From contig NZ_CP007128.1 of assembly GCF_000522985.1 (NCBI RefSeq), forward strand, positions 4,634,220 through 4,698,219: a stretch of DNA of 64,000 nt, given 5' to 3'. The position numbers and the translations under genes are program-made. Shown here piece by piece: positions 34,090 to 43,492 of this stretch (its first letter is position 1; every line of letters starts with the position of its first letter). The notes beneath the pieces were generated by a model. That model saw only the letters and a list, made by a program, of their open reading frames with translations, had not been told where the DNA came from and did no database searches. This DNA is from Gemmatirosa kalamazoonensis. Lineage in GTDB: Bacteria > Gemmatimonadota > Gemmatimonadetes > Gemmatimonadales > Gemmatimonadaceae.

Positions 34090-35115
34090 ATGAGGAGACC
34101 CATCGCAGCAGCGTTGGCGCTCGCGACGTGGCTCGCGACGCCGCTCGCGGCGCAGCCCACGAAGGCCGGCAGCCCCGAGGCGCACCTGCCGCCGAACATC
34201 ACGCAGCTCACCGCGTTCGGCGAGCGCGCCGTCTGGTCGCCCGACGGGCGGCGCATCGCGTTCATGGGCAAGAGCTTCGGCGACGCGTTCGAGATCGACC
34301 TGCGCACGCGGCTCGTGCGCATGCTCACCGCGCACTTCCGCCACGCGGGCTTCCTGCGCGTGCACTACCTGCCTAACGGCGATCTGCTGCTCATCGGCGC
34401 GCGCGACTTCAAGGACATCCGCACGACGCGCGACCGCGACGAGGAGCTGTGGGTGATGAAGCCCGACGCGCAGTCGCCGCCCGTGGCGCTCGGCCAGAAG
34501 CTCTCAGAGGGCGTGGCCGTGTCGCGCTCGCGCCTGCGCATCGCCTGGTCGAACACGCACGGCCAGTACCCCGACTCGGTGGCGGAGGGCGAGTCGGTGA
34601 TGTACGTCGCCGACGTCGTGTACGAGAACGGCGCGCCGCGGCTCGCGAACCGCACCGAGGTGCTTCGCGCGCGGCGGCCCGCGTGCACGCTCGAGGCGCA
34701 GGACTTCCGCCGCGACGACCGGGAGCTCGTCTACACGTGCTACCGCGACGGCGGAAAGGCCGACGTGTTCGGCATCGACCTCGCCACGCATGCCGTCACC
34801 ACGTACCGCAAGGTGGACGGCGAGTACAACGAGGGCGAGGGCGTCTCCCCCGACGGCGCGTGGGAGCTCGTGGAGTCCAGCCGCGACCAGGGCGGACCGG
34901 AACGGCAGAACGCGAGCTACATCGACCTGTGGAAGATGCGGCTCGTGCCTAACAGCACGGAGTTCGTGCGCATGACGCGGTGGGGCGACTACGAGGGCTA
35001 CAAGGCATCCAACCCCTCGGTCAGCCCCGACGGAAAGTTCTTCGCGTTCCAGTCGGCGCGCAGCAGGGACCCCGCGGGCGTGGGCTACGGGATCTTCCTG
35101 TACCGACTGAAGTAG
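34090..35115 (+). CDS. secreted beta-propeller protein (PD40/TolB-like)
   Basis: 341 residues. The signal peptide is R-R-P-I-A-A-A-L-A-L-A-T-W-L-A-T-P-L-A-A-Q, cleaved after A-A-Q or similar. Repeats of the W-S-P-D-G-R-R-I-A-F type (also V-S-P-D-G-A-W-E, V-S-P-D-G-K-F-F-A-F) mark WD40-like PD40 beta-propeller blades, as in TolB and Xaa-Pro peptidase N-domains. No catalytic domain follows, so it is a binding or scaffolding protein in the periplasm. Two GTTAGGC heptamers occur (34371, 34948). It is preceded by array 3, which may act as its 5' leader as well. Confidence 0.75.
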   Translation: MRRPIAAALALATWLATPLAAQPTKAGSPEAHLPPNITQLTAFGERAVWSPDGRRIAFMGKSFGDAFEIDLRTRLVRMLTAHFRHAGFLRVHYLPNGDLLLIGARDFKDIRTTRDRDEELWVMKPDAQSPPVALGQKLSEGVAVSRSRLRIAWSNTHGQYPDSVAEGESVMYVADVVYENGAPRLANRTEVLRARRPACTLEAQDFRRDDRELVYTCYRDGGKADVFGIDLATHAVTTYRKVDGEYNEGEGVSPDGAWELVESSRDQGGPERQNASYIDLWKMRLVPNSTEFVRMTRWGDYEGYKASNPSVSPDGKFFAFQSARSRDPAGVGYGIFLYRLK

Positions 35116-35122
35116 CCGCGCG

Positions 35123-35614
35123 TCAGCGCTCCGACGACCGCGCCGGCCGACCCGAGAGGGAGCTCGGCGCGTCGAGGTGCGCACCGTCGTCGACGCCGAC
35201 GCCGAGTCGGTTCACCAGCTCGCCGCCGAGCCATCCGGTGACGAGCGCGAGGCCGCCGCCGAGGAGCGAGAGCACGAACGCCGTCGACGGGGGATTCGCG
35301 GGATCGTCGCGCCGCAGCCACCAGCTCGCGAGGAAGAGCACCACGACGACGACGTTCCCGAGCCCGTGCCGCGCGCCGACCCCCTTCGCGCGGGTGCTGC
35401 CGGGGATCGCCGACCAGTCGACGAGGCCGAACACCGCAGCCACGAGGCCCGCGACGACGCCCGCGGCGATCATGTGAAAGACCGTGGTGCCGAGCGCCCA
35501 GCCGGCGGCGACGCGCAGCACGTCGAAGATGACCGCCATCCCGAGCAGGCCGAGTGGGAAGACGATCAGGATCTGGTGGATCGGGTGCCCGAGCAGCTTC
35601 GCCTTGCTCTCCAT
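35123..35614 (-). CDS. DUF2231 membrane protein
   Basis: 163 residues from ATG 35614; longer in-frame starts upstream are not homologous. Four membrane helices, with the DUF2231 N-terminal motif L-L-G-H-P-I-H-Q-I-L-I-V-F-P-L-G. The last 20 residues are polar. DUF2231 proteins are inner-membrane, of unknown function, sometimes linked to redox or heme. It converges with the beta-propeller gene (7 bases between stops) and is divergent from the glycogen-debranching-type gene with a 94-base gap. Confidence 0.85.
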   Translation of the reverse strand: MESKAKLLGHPIHQILIVFPLGLLGMAVIFDVLRVAAGWALGTTVFHMIAAGVVAGLVAAVFGLVDWSAIPGSTRAKGVGARHGLGNVVVVVLFLASWWLRRDDPANPPSTAFVLSLLGGGLALVTGWLGGELVNRLGVGVDDGAHLDAPSSLSGRPARSSER

Positions 35615-35708
35615 CGCCACCCTCCGCGGCGCAGAAGGAACGGGTCGTGCAACCGGAGCGGAATACCGCAGATTCTCATTGACTATCTGTCTGCAAGAAG
35701 GGGTCCGG

Positions 35709-37958
35709 GTGCCGCTCAACCTCAGCCGCTCGCACGTCGCCGCGCACCAGCGCCACGCCTGGCACGGCACGTCGCTGCTCGTCACGAACGCACGCGGGGA
35801 GTGCGGCGACGACGACGCGCTGACCGGCTACTACTACCGCGAGGCGCGCCACCTGCGCGCGCTCCGTCTCACGGTCAACGGGGTGGCGCCATGGCTGTGC
35901 GCCGACGCGTCGGCCGCGCACGACGAGCTCGCGATGGTGCTCGCCTACCCCGAGCTCACGCACTTCGGCGGCGGCGGCACCGACGTCTCCGACGACACGA
36001 CCTGGCGCGATCCGCACGGCGTCCCGCAGCGCGCGATCGACGTGCGGCTGCACCACCGCGTCGGCCCGGCATCGCTCGTCGCCAGCGCCACGCTCACGAA
36101 CCGCGCGCAGGAGCCGGTGACGCTGGAGGTCGCGTGGGAGGTCGCGGCGGACTTCGCCGACATCCAGGAGGCGTTCTCCGGCGAGCGACAGCAGGACGCG
36201 GCGGTGCGCGATGCGACGGAAGACGCGGCGACGCTCCGCTTCGACTACACGCACCCGCAGCTGCCGATCGGCACGCGCATCCGCGCGGAGGGGGCGGCGG
36301 AGTGGCGCATCACGCCGGGGCGCCTAACGACGCGCGTCGATCTCGCGCCGCGCGCGAGCGCGACGCTGGCGCTGCGCGTCGTGCCACTCGGCGCCGGCGT
36401 GCCGGACGACGCGGGCGAGGCGGCGCGGCGCGGGCGGCTCGAGGCGTGGCGCGCATCGCTCGCCCGCGTGGAGGTGCCGGCCGGCGACGACGTCGGCGTG
36501 GCCGCGCTCGTGAACCAGGGCGCCGACGACGTGGTGTCGCTCGCGCTGCTCGACGGCGCGCCCGACGAGTGGCGGGCGATCCAGGCGGGGATCCCGCTCT
36601 ACCCCGCCCTGTTCGGCCGTGACGCGCTCACGGTGGGCTGGCAGACGGCGATGTTCGATCGCGCCGAGCTGCTCGACGCGAGCCTCGCGCGGCTCGGCCG
36701 CATGCAGAGCGACCACACCGACGACTGGCGCGACGCGCAGCCCGGGCGCATCCCGTATCAGGTCCGCAGCGGCCCGCTCGCGCGGCTCGGCCTCAACCCG
36801 TACGACGCGTACTACGCCGACTTCGCGAGCCCGCTGCTGTTCGTGATCGGGCTCGGCAACCTGTTCGCGTGGACCGGCGACGCGGCGTGCGTGCGCCGGC
36901 ACTGGGACGTCGCGCGCCGCATCCTCGACTGGGCGCGTACGCTCGGCGATCCGGACCAGGACGGCTTTCTCGAGTATCAGACGCGGTCGCCGAAGGGGAC
37001 GAAGAACCAGGGGTGGAAGGACAGCGGCAACGCGATCCTCTACGAGGACGGCACGCCGGTGCCGGCGCCGTTAGGCACCTGCGAGCTGCAGGCGTACTGG
37101 TTCGCGGCGCAGCAGCTCACCGCCGGGATGTGTCTCGCCCTCGGCGCGACCGAGGATGCGAAGGCGTGGTGGCGCTCCGCGTCGGAGCTGCGCGAGCGGT
37201 TCAACCGCGACTGGTGGCTCCCCGAGGACGGCTTCTTCGCGCTCGCGCTCGACGCCGACAAGCGGCCGGCGCGCAGCGCGTCGTCGAACGTGGGGCACTG
37301 CCTCGCGGCGGGAATCGTCGCGCCGGACCACGTGCCGCCGGTGGTGGGGCGGCTGTTCGCGCCGGACCTGTTCAGCGGGTGGGGGATCCGCACGCTGTCG
37401 TCGGCGCACGTGGCGTACAACCCGCTCGCCTATCACCTCGGCAGCGTGTGGCCGGTGGAGAACGCGACCACCGTGTTCGGCCTGCGCCGCTTCGGCTTCG
37501 ACGGGCGCGCGCTGGAGCTCACCCGCGCCGTGGTCGACCTCGCGACGCTGTACGAGCGCGGACGCATTCCCGAGTGCGTCGGCGGCTACGCGCGCTCGGA
37601 GTTCCCGCAGCCGGGCGCGTACCCGCGCGCGAACCCGATGCAGGCGTGGAACCAGAGCGCATACACCATGCTGCTGCAGTCGCTGCTCGGCCTGCAGCCG
37701 GTCGCGCCGCTCGAGCTGCTCGTCGTCGACCCCGTGCTGCCCGAATGGCTGCCGGAGGTCACCGTGCGCGACCTGCGTCTCGCCGGCGCGACGGCGACGC
37801 TGCGCTTCGTGCGCGACGCGTCGTCGGGACGCGCGCACGCCGAGGTCGTGGAGAAGCGCGGCACGCTGCACGTCGTCCACCAGCCGCCGCCGGAGTCGCT
37901 GCACGCGGGCGTCGGCGACCGCGTGCGCGCGCTGTTCGAGTCACTCATGCATCACTGA
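35709..37958 (+). CDS. amylo-alpha-1,6-glucosidase / glycogen-debranching-type enzyme
   Basis: 749 residues from GTG 35709 (P-L-N-L-S-R-S-H-V). The N-terminal 250 residues match the GDE_N_bis-type beta domain (T-G-Y-Y-Y-R-E-A-R-H-L-R). The rest is a six-hairpin (alpha/alpha)6 barrel with catalytic-looking segments (Y-P-A-L-F-G-R-D-A-L-T, then E-Y-Q-T-R-S, G-W-K-D-S-G-N). E-Y and D-S carry the likely acids, but I cannot name the catalytic residues with certainty. It may debranch glycogen or hydrolyse an oligosaccharide. Cytoplasmic. It is followed after 19 bases by an SDR with a strong GGAGG ribosome binding site, so the two are likely co-transcribed. The heptamer occurs at 36322 and 37069. 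Confidence 0.82.
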   Translation: MPLNLSRSHVAAHQRHAWHGTSLLVTNARGECGDDDALTGYYYREARHLRALRLTVNGVAPWLCADASAAHDELAMVLAYPELTHFGGGGTDVSDDTTWRDPHGVPQRAIDVRLHHRVGPASLVASATLTNRAQEPVTLEVAWEVAADFADIQEAFSGERQQDAAVRDATEDAATLRFDYTHPQLPIGTRIRAEGAAEWRITPGRLTTRVDLAPRASATLALRVVPLGAGVPDDAGEAARRGRLEAWRASLARVEVPAGDDVGVAALVNQGADDVVSLALLDGAPDEWRAIQAGIPLYPALFGRDALTVGWQTAMFDRAELLDASLARLGRMQSDHTDDWRDAQPGRIPYQVRSGPLARLGLNPYDAYYADFASPLLFVIGLGNLFAWTGDAACVRRHWDVARRILDWARTLGDPDQDGFLEYQTRSPKGTKNQGWKDSGNAILYEDGTPVPAPLGTCELQAYWFAAQQLTAGMCLALGATEDAKAWWRSASELRERFNRDWWLPEDGFFALALDADKRPARSASSNVGHCLAAGIVAPDHVPPVVGRLFAPDLFSGWGIRTLSSAHVAYNPLAYHLGSVWPVENATTVFGLRRFGFDGRALELTRAVVDLATLYERGRIPECVGGYARSEFPQPGAYPRANPMQAWNQSAYTMLLQSLLGLQPVAPLELLVVDPVLPEWLPEVTVRDLRLAGATATLRFVRDASSGRAHAEVVEKRGTLHVVHQPPPESLHAGVGDRVRALFESLMHH

Positions 37959-37977
37959 GCTACACGGAGGATCAGCC

Positions 37978-39018
37978 ATGCACATCTCCCTGCGTCCGAT
38001 CGGAGAGCAGGTCGTCGTCGTGGTCGGCGCGTCGAGCGGGATCGGCCGCACGACGGCGCGACCCGCGGCGGAGCGCGGGGCGCGCGTCGTGCTCGCCGCG
38101 CGCAACGAGCACGACCTCGCGTCGGCGGTCGACGAGATCCGCGCGCGCGGCGGACGCGCCGTCCACCAGGTGGCCGACGTCGCGGACGCCGGGCAGGTGG
38201 AGCGCATCGCGGAGACGGCGGTGCGCGAGTTCGGCCGCATCGACACGTGGGTGAACGCGGCGGGCGTCGGCCTCTACGGCAAGGTGATGGACGTGTCGAT
38301 GGAGGACATGCGCCGACAGTTCGACGTCATCTACTGGGGCACGGTGCACGGCAGCCGCACGGCGGTGCAGCGCATGGGACGCGACGGCGGCGCGATCGTG
38401 AACGTGGCGAGCGCGCTCGCCGACCGCGCGATCCCGCTGCAGGGGAACTACTGCGCGGCGAAGCACGCGGTGAAGGCCTTCACCGACGCGCTGCGCATGG
38501 AGCTGCACGCCGACGGCGTCCCCATCTCGATCACGCTCATCAAGCCGGCGTCGATCGACACGCCACTGTTCCAGAAGGCGAAGAGCTACATGGGCGTCGA
38601 GCCGCAGCCGATCCCGCCGGTGTACGTGCCCGAGGTCGTCGCGGAGGCGATCCTCGAGGCGGCGGCGAAGCCGGTGCGCGAGCTGATCGCCGGCGGCGCG
38701 GCGGTCCAGCTGCCGATCGCGGAGGCGCTCGCACCGGGGCTCACGGATCGGTACATGGAGCGCAAGATGTTCGACACCCAGAAGACCGATCGACCGGTGG
38801 GCGAGCGCCCCGACAACCTGTACGCGCCGGTGGCGGACGACGGCGGAGAGCGCGGCCGCAACTGGGAGGGCGACACGAAGGACTCGAGCCTGTACACGAG
38901 CGCGGTGCTGCACCCTCGGCTCACGGCCGTGGCGGGCGCGGTCGGCGTCGGCGTGCTGCTCGCCGGCGTGTTAGGCGCGCGCCGCCGGAGCGAGGCGCCG
39001 CCGGCCGAGTCGGTGTAG
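37978..39018 (+). CDS. short-chain dehydrogenase with C-terminal membrane helix
   Basis: 346 residues, longer than the usual 250. The Rossmann motif is V-V-V-V-G-A-S-S-G-I-G-R-T, the N-A-A-G motif is N-A-A-G-V-G-L-Y, and the catalytic residues are Ser in V-N-V-A-S-A-L and Y-C-A-A-K in G-N-Y-C-A-A-K-H. The extra C-terminal 100 residues end in a hydrophobic helix (A-V-A-G-A-V-G-V-G-V-L-L-A-G-V-L), suggesting membrane association. It prefers NAD(P)H; substrate unknown. ATG 37978 is fixed by GGAGG at spacing 9. It follows the debranching-type gene. Confidence 0.85.
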   Translation: MHISLRPIGEQVVVVVGASSGIGRTTARPAAERGARVVLAARNEHDLASAVDEIRARGGRAVHQVADVADAGQVERIAETAVREFGRIDTWVNAAGVGLYGKVMDVSMEDMRRQFDVIYWGTVHGSRTAVQRMGRDGGAIVNVASALADRAIPLQGNYCAAKHAVKAFTDALRMELHADGVPISITLIKPASIDTPLFQKAKSYMGVEPQPIPPVYVPEVVAEAILEAAAKPVRELIAGGAAVQLPIAEALAPGLTDRYMERKMFDTQKTDRPVGERPDNLYAPVADDGGERGRNWEGDTKDSSLYTSAVLHPRLTAVAGAVGVGVLLAGVLGARRRSEAPPAESV

Positions 39019-39027
39019 CTTTCGCGC

Positions 39028-39900
39028 GTGACGCCGCCTCCCACCGCCCCACGCACGCTCGGCCGGGTGGCCGAGCTGCGCGTGTACCCGATCAAGTCGC
39101 TCGGCGGCGTGCGGCTCGAGCGCGCCACCGTCGGCGACCTCGGATTCGCCGGCGACCGGCGCTGGATGCTGGTGGCCGACGACGGCGTGTTCTACACGCA
39201 GCGCGCGCTGCCGCGGATGGCGCTCGTGCACGCCACCCCGACCGACGGCGGCGTGCACGTCACCGCCCCGGGCCAGGAGCCGCTGACCGTCGCGCCGCCG
39301 CCGCCCGGCACCACGCGCCGCCGCGTGCGCGTGTGGGCCGACATCGTGGACGCGGAGACGTACGGCGGCGACGTCGACGCGTGGTTCTCCGAGGCGCTCG
39401 GCCGACCCGCGCATCTCGTGTACATGCCCGACGACGTGCGCCGCCGCGTCGATCCGACGTACGCCGGTCCCGACGACCGTGCCGCGTTCGCCGACGCGTT
39501 CCCGGTGCTGATCGTGTCGCGCGAGTCGCTGGCCGACCTCAACGCGCACCTCGTCGCACACGGCGCGAGCGCGGTCGGCATGGAGCGGTTCCGCCCGAAC
39601 GTCGTGGTGGAGGGCGTCGACGCGCCGTTCGCCGAGGACGGCTGGCGCGACGTGTCGTTAGGCGGCGTGGCGCTGCGCGTGGCGAAGCCGTGCGCGCGCT
39701 GCGTGCTCACGACGGTGGACCCCGCCACCGGGCGCGCGTCGGCGCGCGGCGAGCCGCTGCGCACGCTCGCCACGTACCGGCGCCGCGGCGAGAACGTCCT
39801 CTTCGCGCAGAACGCCCTCGTCGTGCGCGGCGGCGACGTCGCGGTCGGTGATGTCGTGACGGAGAGCGGGCGGCGGGCAACGGTGCCGGACAACGACTAG
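39028..39900 (+). CDS. MOSC domain protein
   Basis: 290 residues from GTG 39028. The N-terminal beta-barrel half (R-V-Y-P-I-K-S-L-G-G-V) and the C-terminal MOSC half with P-C-A-R-C-V-L-T-T-V-D-P-A-T-G are both present. In mARC/YcbX-type proteins the cysteine in C-x-R-C binds molybdenum cofactor or transfers sulfur. No fused ferredoxin domain follows, so it may be a molybdenum-dependent reductase lacking its electron donor domain, or a sulfur carrier. Cytoplasmic. It starts 9 bases after the SDR stop. The heptamer is at 39657. Confidence 0.85.
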   Translation: MTPPPTAPRTLGRVAELRVYPIKSLGGVRLERATVGDLGFAGDRRWMLVADDGVFYTQRALPRMALVHATPTDGGVHVTAPGQEPLTVAPPPPGTTRRRVRVWADIVDAETYGGDVDAWFSEALGRPAHLVYMPDDVRRRVDPTYAGPDDRAAFADAFPVLIVSRESLADLNAHLVAHGASAVGMERFRPNVVVEGVDAPFAEDGWRDVSLGGVALRVAKPCARCVLTTVDPATGRASARGEPLRTLATYRRRGENVLFAQNALVVRGGDVAVGDVVTESGRRATVPDND

Positions 39901-39974
39901 CTGATGTACTGGTTGACGTGCTTGCCGACGTACGTACCGACGATCGGCGCCGTCACCCGCCCCCGCGGACCAGA

Positions 39975-40232
39975 TCAGGGCTTCTTCGTCGCCGACGTGT
40001 CCGGCCGCGCGCCCGTCGTGGCGCCGGGCGCGGTACCGGGCGCGGCGCCCGTCGTCGCGCCCGCGGCCGCCGCGCTGTCGGTCGGGGTCGTCGTCGGCGC
40101 CGTCATGGCGGGCGCACTGGCCGACGCGCCGACGCCCGCGGCCGCCGCGCTGTCCGTCGTCACGGCGCTGTCCTTCTTGCCGCACGCGCCGACGAGGAAC
40201 ATGCCGCCGATCAGTAGGAGTGCTCGCTTCAT
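39975..40232 (-). CDS. small lipoprotein
   Basis: 85 residues from ATG 40232. M-K-R-A-L-L-L-I-G-G-M-F-L-V-G-A-C is a textbook lipoprotein signal with Cys17. The mature part is a low-complexity Ala/Thr/Pro-rich spacer with no fold. It may be an envelope filler or anchor. Convergent with the MOSC gene. The in-frame ATG at 40274 is upstream and lacks support. Confidence 0.6.
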   Translation of the reverse strand: MKRALLLIGGMFLVGACGKKDSAVTTDSAAAAGVGASASAPAMTAPTTTPTDSAAAAGATTGAAPGTAPGATTGARPDTSATKKP

Positions 40233-40446
40233 CGTGGAGAGTCCTCGGTGGTCTGGGAGCGCGCCGCCCGGCACCGCCGGACGCGCCTAACTCGCCCCCG
40301 GCTGCGCAACGACCGTACCGCCGACCTTTGGAATCCCACTTTTGCGCGCCCCGGCCGCCGAGCCCGGCGCGGCTCGTGCGCTACCCCCGGTGCACGCCGC
40401 CCCGTTACGTTCGCCCGCGTACCGACACCGAGTCCCGAGCCCCGAC

Positions 40447-41847
40447 ATGCCCGGCCCGACCCGCACCGCTCCGCCCCCCGCGCTGCTCACCGACCTGTAC
40501 GAGCTCACGATGGCGTACAGCTACTGGCGCGCCGGGCGCGACGCGCACGAGGCGGCGTTCCACCTGTACTTCCGCACCCTGCCGTTCGACGGCGGCTACG
40601 CCGTGGCGTGCGGGCTGGGCCCGGTCTGCGACTTCCTGGAGCGGTTCTGCTTCGGCGACGACGACCTCGCGTATCTCGCAGGGCTCACCGGGGCCGACGA
40701 CGCGCCGCTGTTCGACCGCGCCTTCCTCGACTGGCTCGGCGACCTGCGCCTAACGCTGGACGTCGATGCGGTCGACGAGGGCGCCGTGGTGTTCCCGAAC
40801 GAGCCGCTCGTGCGCGTCGTCGGGCCGATCGCGCAGGCGCAGCTCGTGGAGACGACGCTGCTCACGCTCGTCGGCTTCTCCACGCTCGTCGCCACGAAGG
40901 CGGCGCGCGTGCGCCACGCGGCCGGCGACGACGCGGTGCTGGAGTTCGGCCTGCGACGCGCGCAGGGCCCCGACGGCGGGCTGTCGGCGAGCCGCGCCGC
41001 GTACGTCGGCGGCTGCTCGGCCACGTCCGACGTGCTCGCGGGAAAGCTGTACGGCATCCCGGTCAGCGGCACGCACGCGCACAGCTGGGTCATGTCGTTC
41101 GACTCGGAGCGCGAGGCGTTCTCCGCGTACGCCGACGCGATGCCGAACAACGGCGTGTTCCTCGTCGACACGTACGACACGCTCGACGGCGTGCGCAACG
41201 CGATCGAGATGGGACGGCGCCTGCGCGCACGCGGGCAGCGGCTGCTCGGCGTGCGCCTCGACTCCGGCGACCTGTGCGCGCTCAGCGTCGCCGCGCGCGC
41301 GCTGCTCGACGATGCGGGCTTTCCCGACGCGAAGGTGCTCGCGACGAACGATCTCGACGAGCATCGCATCGCCGAGCTGAAGGCGGCCGGCGCGCGCATC
41401 GACGTGTGGGGCGTGGGCACGCGGCTCGCCACCGCGTACGACGAGCCCGCGCTCGGCGCGGTGTACAAGCTCGCCGCGGTGCGCGAGCCGGGCGGCGCGT
41501 GGGAGCCGCGCGTGAAGCACTCCGAGCAGGCCGCGAAGGCGAGCACGCCCGGCATGCTGCAGGTGCGCCGCTACTCGGCGGGCGGCACGGCGGTGCGCGA
41601 CGTGATCTGGGACGAGCTCTCCGGGCCGCCCGAGGGCGACGGCGTGGAGCTGCTCCGGCCCGCGTTCCGCGGCGGACGACGCGTGCGCGCCGACGAGCCG
41701 CTGGACGTCGCGCGCGACCGCGCGCTGTCGTCGTGCGCCGCGCTCCCGGCGGACGTGCGCCGACTCGTGAACCCCGTGCCCTATCCCGTGGCACTGGAGC
41801 ATCGCCTCGCCGAGCGGCGCGAGGCGATGCTCCGCGAGGACCGTTAG
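40447..41847 (+). CDS. pncB: nicotinate phosphoribosyltransferase
   Basis: NAD salvage enzyme joining nicotinate and PRPP, 466 residues. The N-terminal L-L-T-D-L-Y-E-L-T-M-A-Y and central G-T-H-A-H-S-W-V-M-S-F segments identify the family; the histidine in the latter region is the usual phosphorylatable site. Later V-D-T-Y-D-T and R-L-D-S-G-D-L belong to the PRPP pocket, and K-L-A-A-V-R is also family-typical. The stop codon TAG is part of a GTTAGGC heptamer. It converges with the serine hydrolase gene six bases later. Confidence 0.92.
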   Translation: MPGPTRTAPPPALLTDLYELTMAYSYWRAGRDAHEAAFHLYFRTLPFDGGYAVACGLGPVCDFLERFCFGDDDLAYLAGLTGADDAPLFDRAFLDWLGDLRLTLDVDAVDEGAVVFPNEPLVRVVGPIAQAQLVETTLLTLVGFSTLVATKAARVRHAAGDDAVLEFGLRRAQGPDGGLSASRAAYVGGCSATSDVLAGKLYGIPVSGTHAHSWVMSFDSEREAFSAYADAMPNNGVFLVDTYDTLDGVRNAIEMGRRLRARGQRLLGVRLDSGDLCALSVAARALLDDAGFPDAKVLATNDLDEHRIAELKAAGARIDVWGVGTRLATAYDEPALGAVYKLAAVREPGGAWEPRVKHSEQAAKASTPGMLQVRRYSAGGTAVRDVIWDELSGPPEGDGVELLRPAFRGGRRVRADEPLDVARDRALSSCAALPADVRRLVNPVPYPVALEHRLAERREAMLREDR

Positions 41848-41853
41848 GCGGCG

Positions 41854-43209
41854 CTACGGCAGTCGCTTGATCGTGAGCGAATCGCCGTTCGCGCGCCGCA
41901 CCACGCTCGGCGACGGCGTACCGGCGGTGAACGCGAACTCGATGTCGTCGTTGTCCTCGCGCACGAAGCGATCGCCGCCGATGTGCTTCAGCGCGACCGG
42001 CGGCTGCGTCCCGGTCTGCATGCGGAGCTGCCCGTTCTCGGCGAACACCCTCACGCGCCCGTTCGGCAGCGCGTACTCGCCGGTGAGGCGCGCCAGCCCC
42101 GCCGCGTCGATCGCCACGACGGGCAGATCCTGCACGCCGAGCGCGCGGCGCGCGATGACGCGCTCCAGCTCGGGCGCCGTGAGATTCATGACGTTCGTCA
42201 GCACCACGACGACCAGCGAGTCGTCGACGTAGTTGTGCAGCTCGGAGATGAAGCCGTTGATGCCGCCGTTGTGGCTCACCTGTCGATGGCCGCGCAGGGT
42301 GCCGACGCCGAGCCCGAACCCGTACGTGAGCGGCTTGCCGTCGTTCAGCGTGCCCGGGGTGGTCATCTGTCGATACGACGCCGGGCTCACGACCTTGCCC
42401 GACGAGAGCGCGAGCGTCCACGCCGCGAGGTCGGTGACCGTGGAGCAGAGCGACCCCGCCGCATAGGGCTGCGTCATGCTGAGCGGCTCGGCGTTCACGA
42501 ACTGCCCGCCGGGCTTCGGGGCGTATCCCTGCGCGCGGTGCTTGATGAGCGGCGCCTGGTCGCAGTACACCGTGCCCGTCAGGCCTAACGGCGTGAAGAA
42601 CTCGTCCTGCACGTACTGCCCGTACGGCTTCCCGCTCAGCTTCTCGATGACCATGCCGAGCAGGAAGTAGCCGGAGTTGTCGTACGACCACCGATCGCCC
42701 GGCTTGAAGTCGAACGGCTCGCTCGCGAACAGCGCGACGAGCGAATCGGGCACGAGGTCGATGCGCATGACCCGCGCCCACTTCGGGCCGAGGTTCGTGT
42801 AGCTCTTGATCCCCGACGTGTGGTTCAGGAGGTGGCGGATGGTGACGCGATTCCCCTGCGTCGGGAACCCGGGCAGGAACTTCTGCAGCGTGTCGTCCAG
42901 CGAGAGCTTCCCCTGCTCCATGAGCCGCATGATCCCCGCGGCCGTGAACTGCTTCGTGATGGAGCCGATGCGATAGACCGTGTTCGGGGCGGCCGGCACG
43001 TCGTTCTCGAGGTCCGCGTAGCCGTAGCCCTTCGCCAGCACGGTGCGTCCGCGCCGCACGATCGCGACCGACACGCCCGGCGTCTTGTGGGCGGAGACGG
43101 CGGCGTTCGCGACGGAGTCGACGAACGCGACGAGCTTGCGCTCGTCCTGGGCGCGCGCGGACGAGGCGACCGTGAGAGCGAGCAGCGAGGCGGCGAGGAG
43201 ACTGCGCAT
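41854..43209 (-). CDS. beta-lactamase-family serine hydrolase
   Basis: 451 residues from ATG 43209, with signal peptide L-L-A-A-S-L-L-A-L-T-V-A-S-S-A-R-A-Q. The S-x-x-K motif is S-I-T-K (Ser83-Lys86), Y-D-N serves as the Y-x-N motif and S-H-N-G-G is the third. It belongs to the class C/D-Ala-D-Ala carboxypeptidase-like Pfam beta-lactamase family (PF00144), whose members include esterases and peptidases, so antibiotic resistance should not be assumed. The C-terminal 100 residues form an extra beta domain (DUF3471-like). Periplasmic. Repeat array 4 precedes it. Confidence 0.85.
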   Translation of the reverse strand: MRSLLAASLLALTVASSARAQDERKLVAFVDSVANAAVSAHKTPGVSVAIVRRGRTVLAKGYGYADLENDVPAAPNTVYRIGSITKQFTAAGIMRLMEQGKLSLDDTLQKFLPGFPTQGNRVTIRHLLNHTSGIKSYTNLGPKWARVMRIDLVPDSLVALFASEPFDFKPGDRWSYDNSGYFLLGMVIEKLSGKPYGQYVQDEFFTPLGLTGTVYCDQAPLIKHRAQGYAPKPGGQFVNAEPLSMTQPYAAGSLCSTVTDLAAWTLALSSGKVVSPASYRQMTTPGTLNDGKPLTYGFGLGVGTLRGHRQVSHNGGINGFISELHNYVDDSLVVVVLTNVMNLTAPELERVIARRALGVQDLPVVAIDAAGLARLTGEYALPNGRVRVFAENGQLRMQTGTQPPVALKHIGGDRFVREDNDDIEFAFTAGTPSPSVVRRANGDSLTIKRLP

Positions 43210-43334
43210 GGGTCGTGGAGATGCGGTGGGGACCAGGCGGGAGTCGCGAAGCTGCGACGCGTGCATGGAGTTGTCCATGCCGTTCGTCTCACGCGGAGCC
43301 GCGGAGCCCGCGGGGAACTGCCTTGGCTGTGTGA

Positions 43335-43492
43335 ACGAACCGCGGAGGACGCAGAGGGCCGCAGAGAACATCGACCGCAGAGACCTGGGGATGAAAGGAT
43401 CCCAGGATCCCTCAGGATCCTTTCATCCCCAGAGCTTCTGCTATTCGAAGAGGCAGTCCTCTGCGACCCTCTGCGTCCTCCGCGGTTCGATT
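43335..43492. repeat. 3'-end inverted tandem-repeat array 4 (9-base units) enclosing an 18-bp hairpin
   Basis: It runs up to the stop of the minus-strand FUSC gene. Outer arms are GAACCGCGGAGGACGCAG and an inverted CTGCGTCCTCCGCGGTTC. Inside lies a separate perfect 18-bp hairpin with arms at 43385-43402 and 43415-43432 and a 12-base loop, built of unrelated sequence (GGATGAAAGGATCC). This looks like one array inserted into another. Confidence 0.8.
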
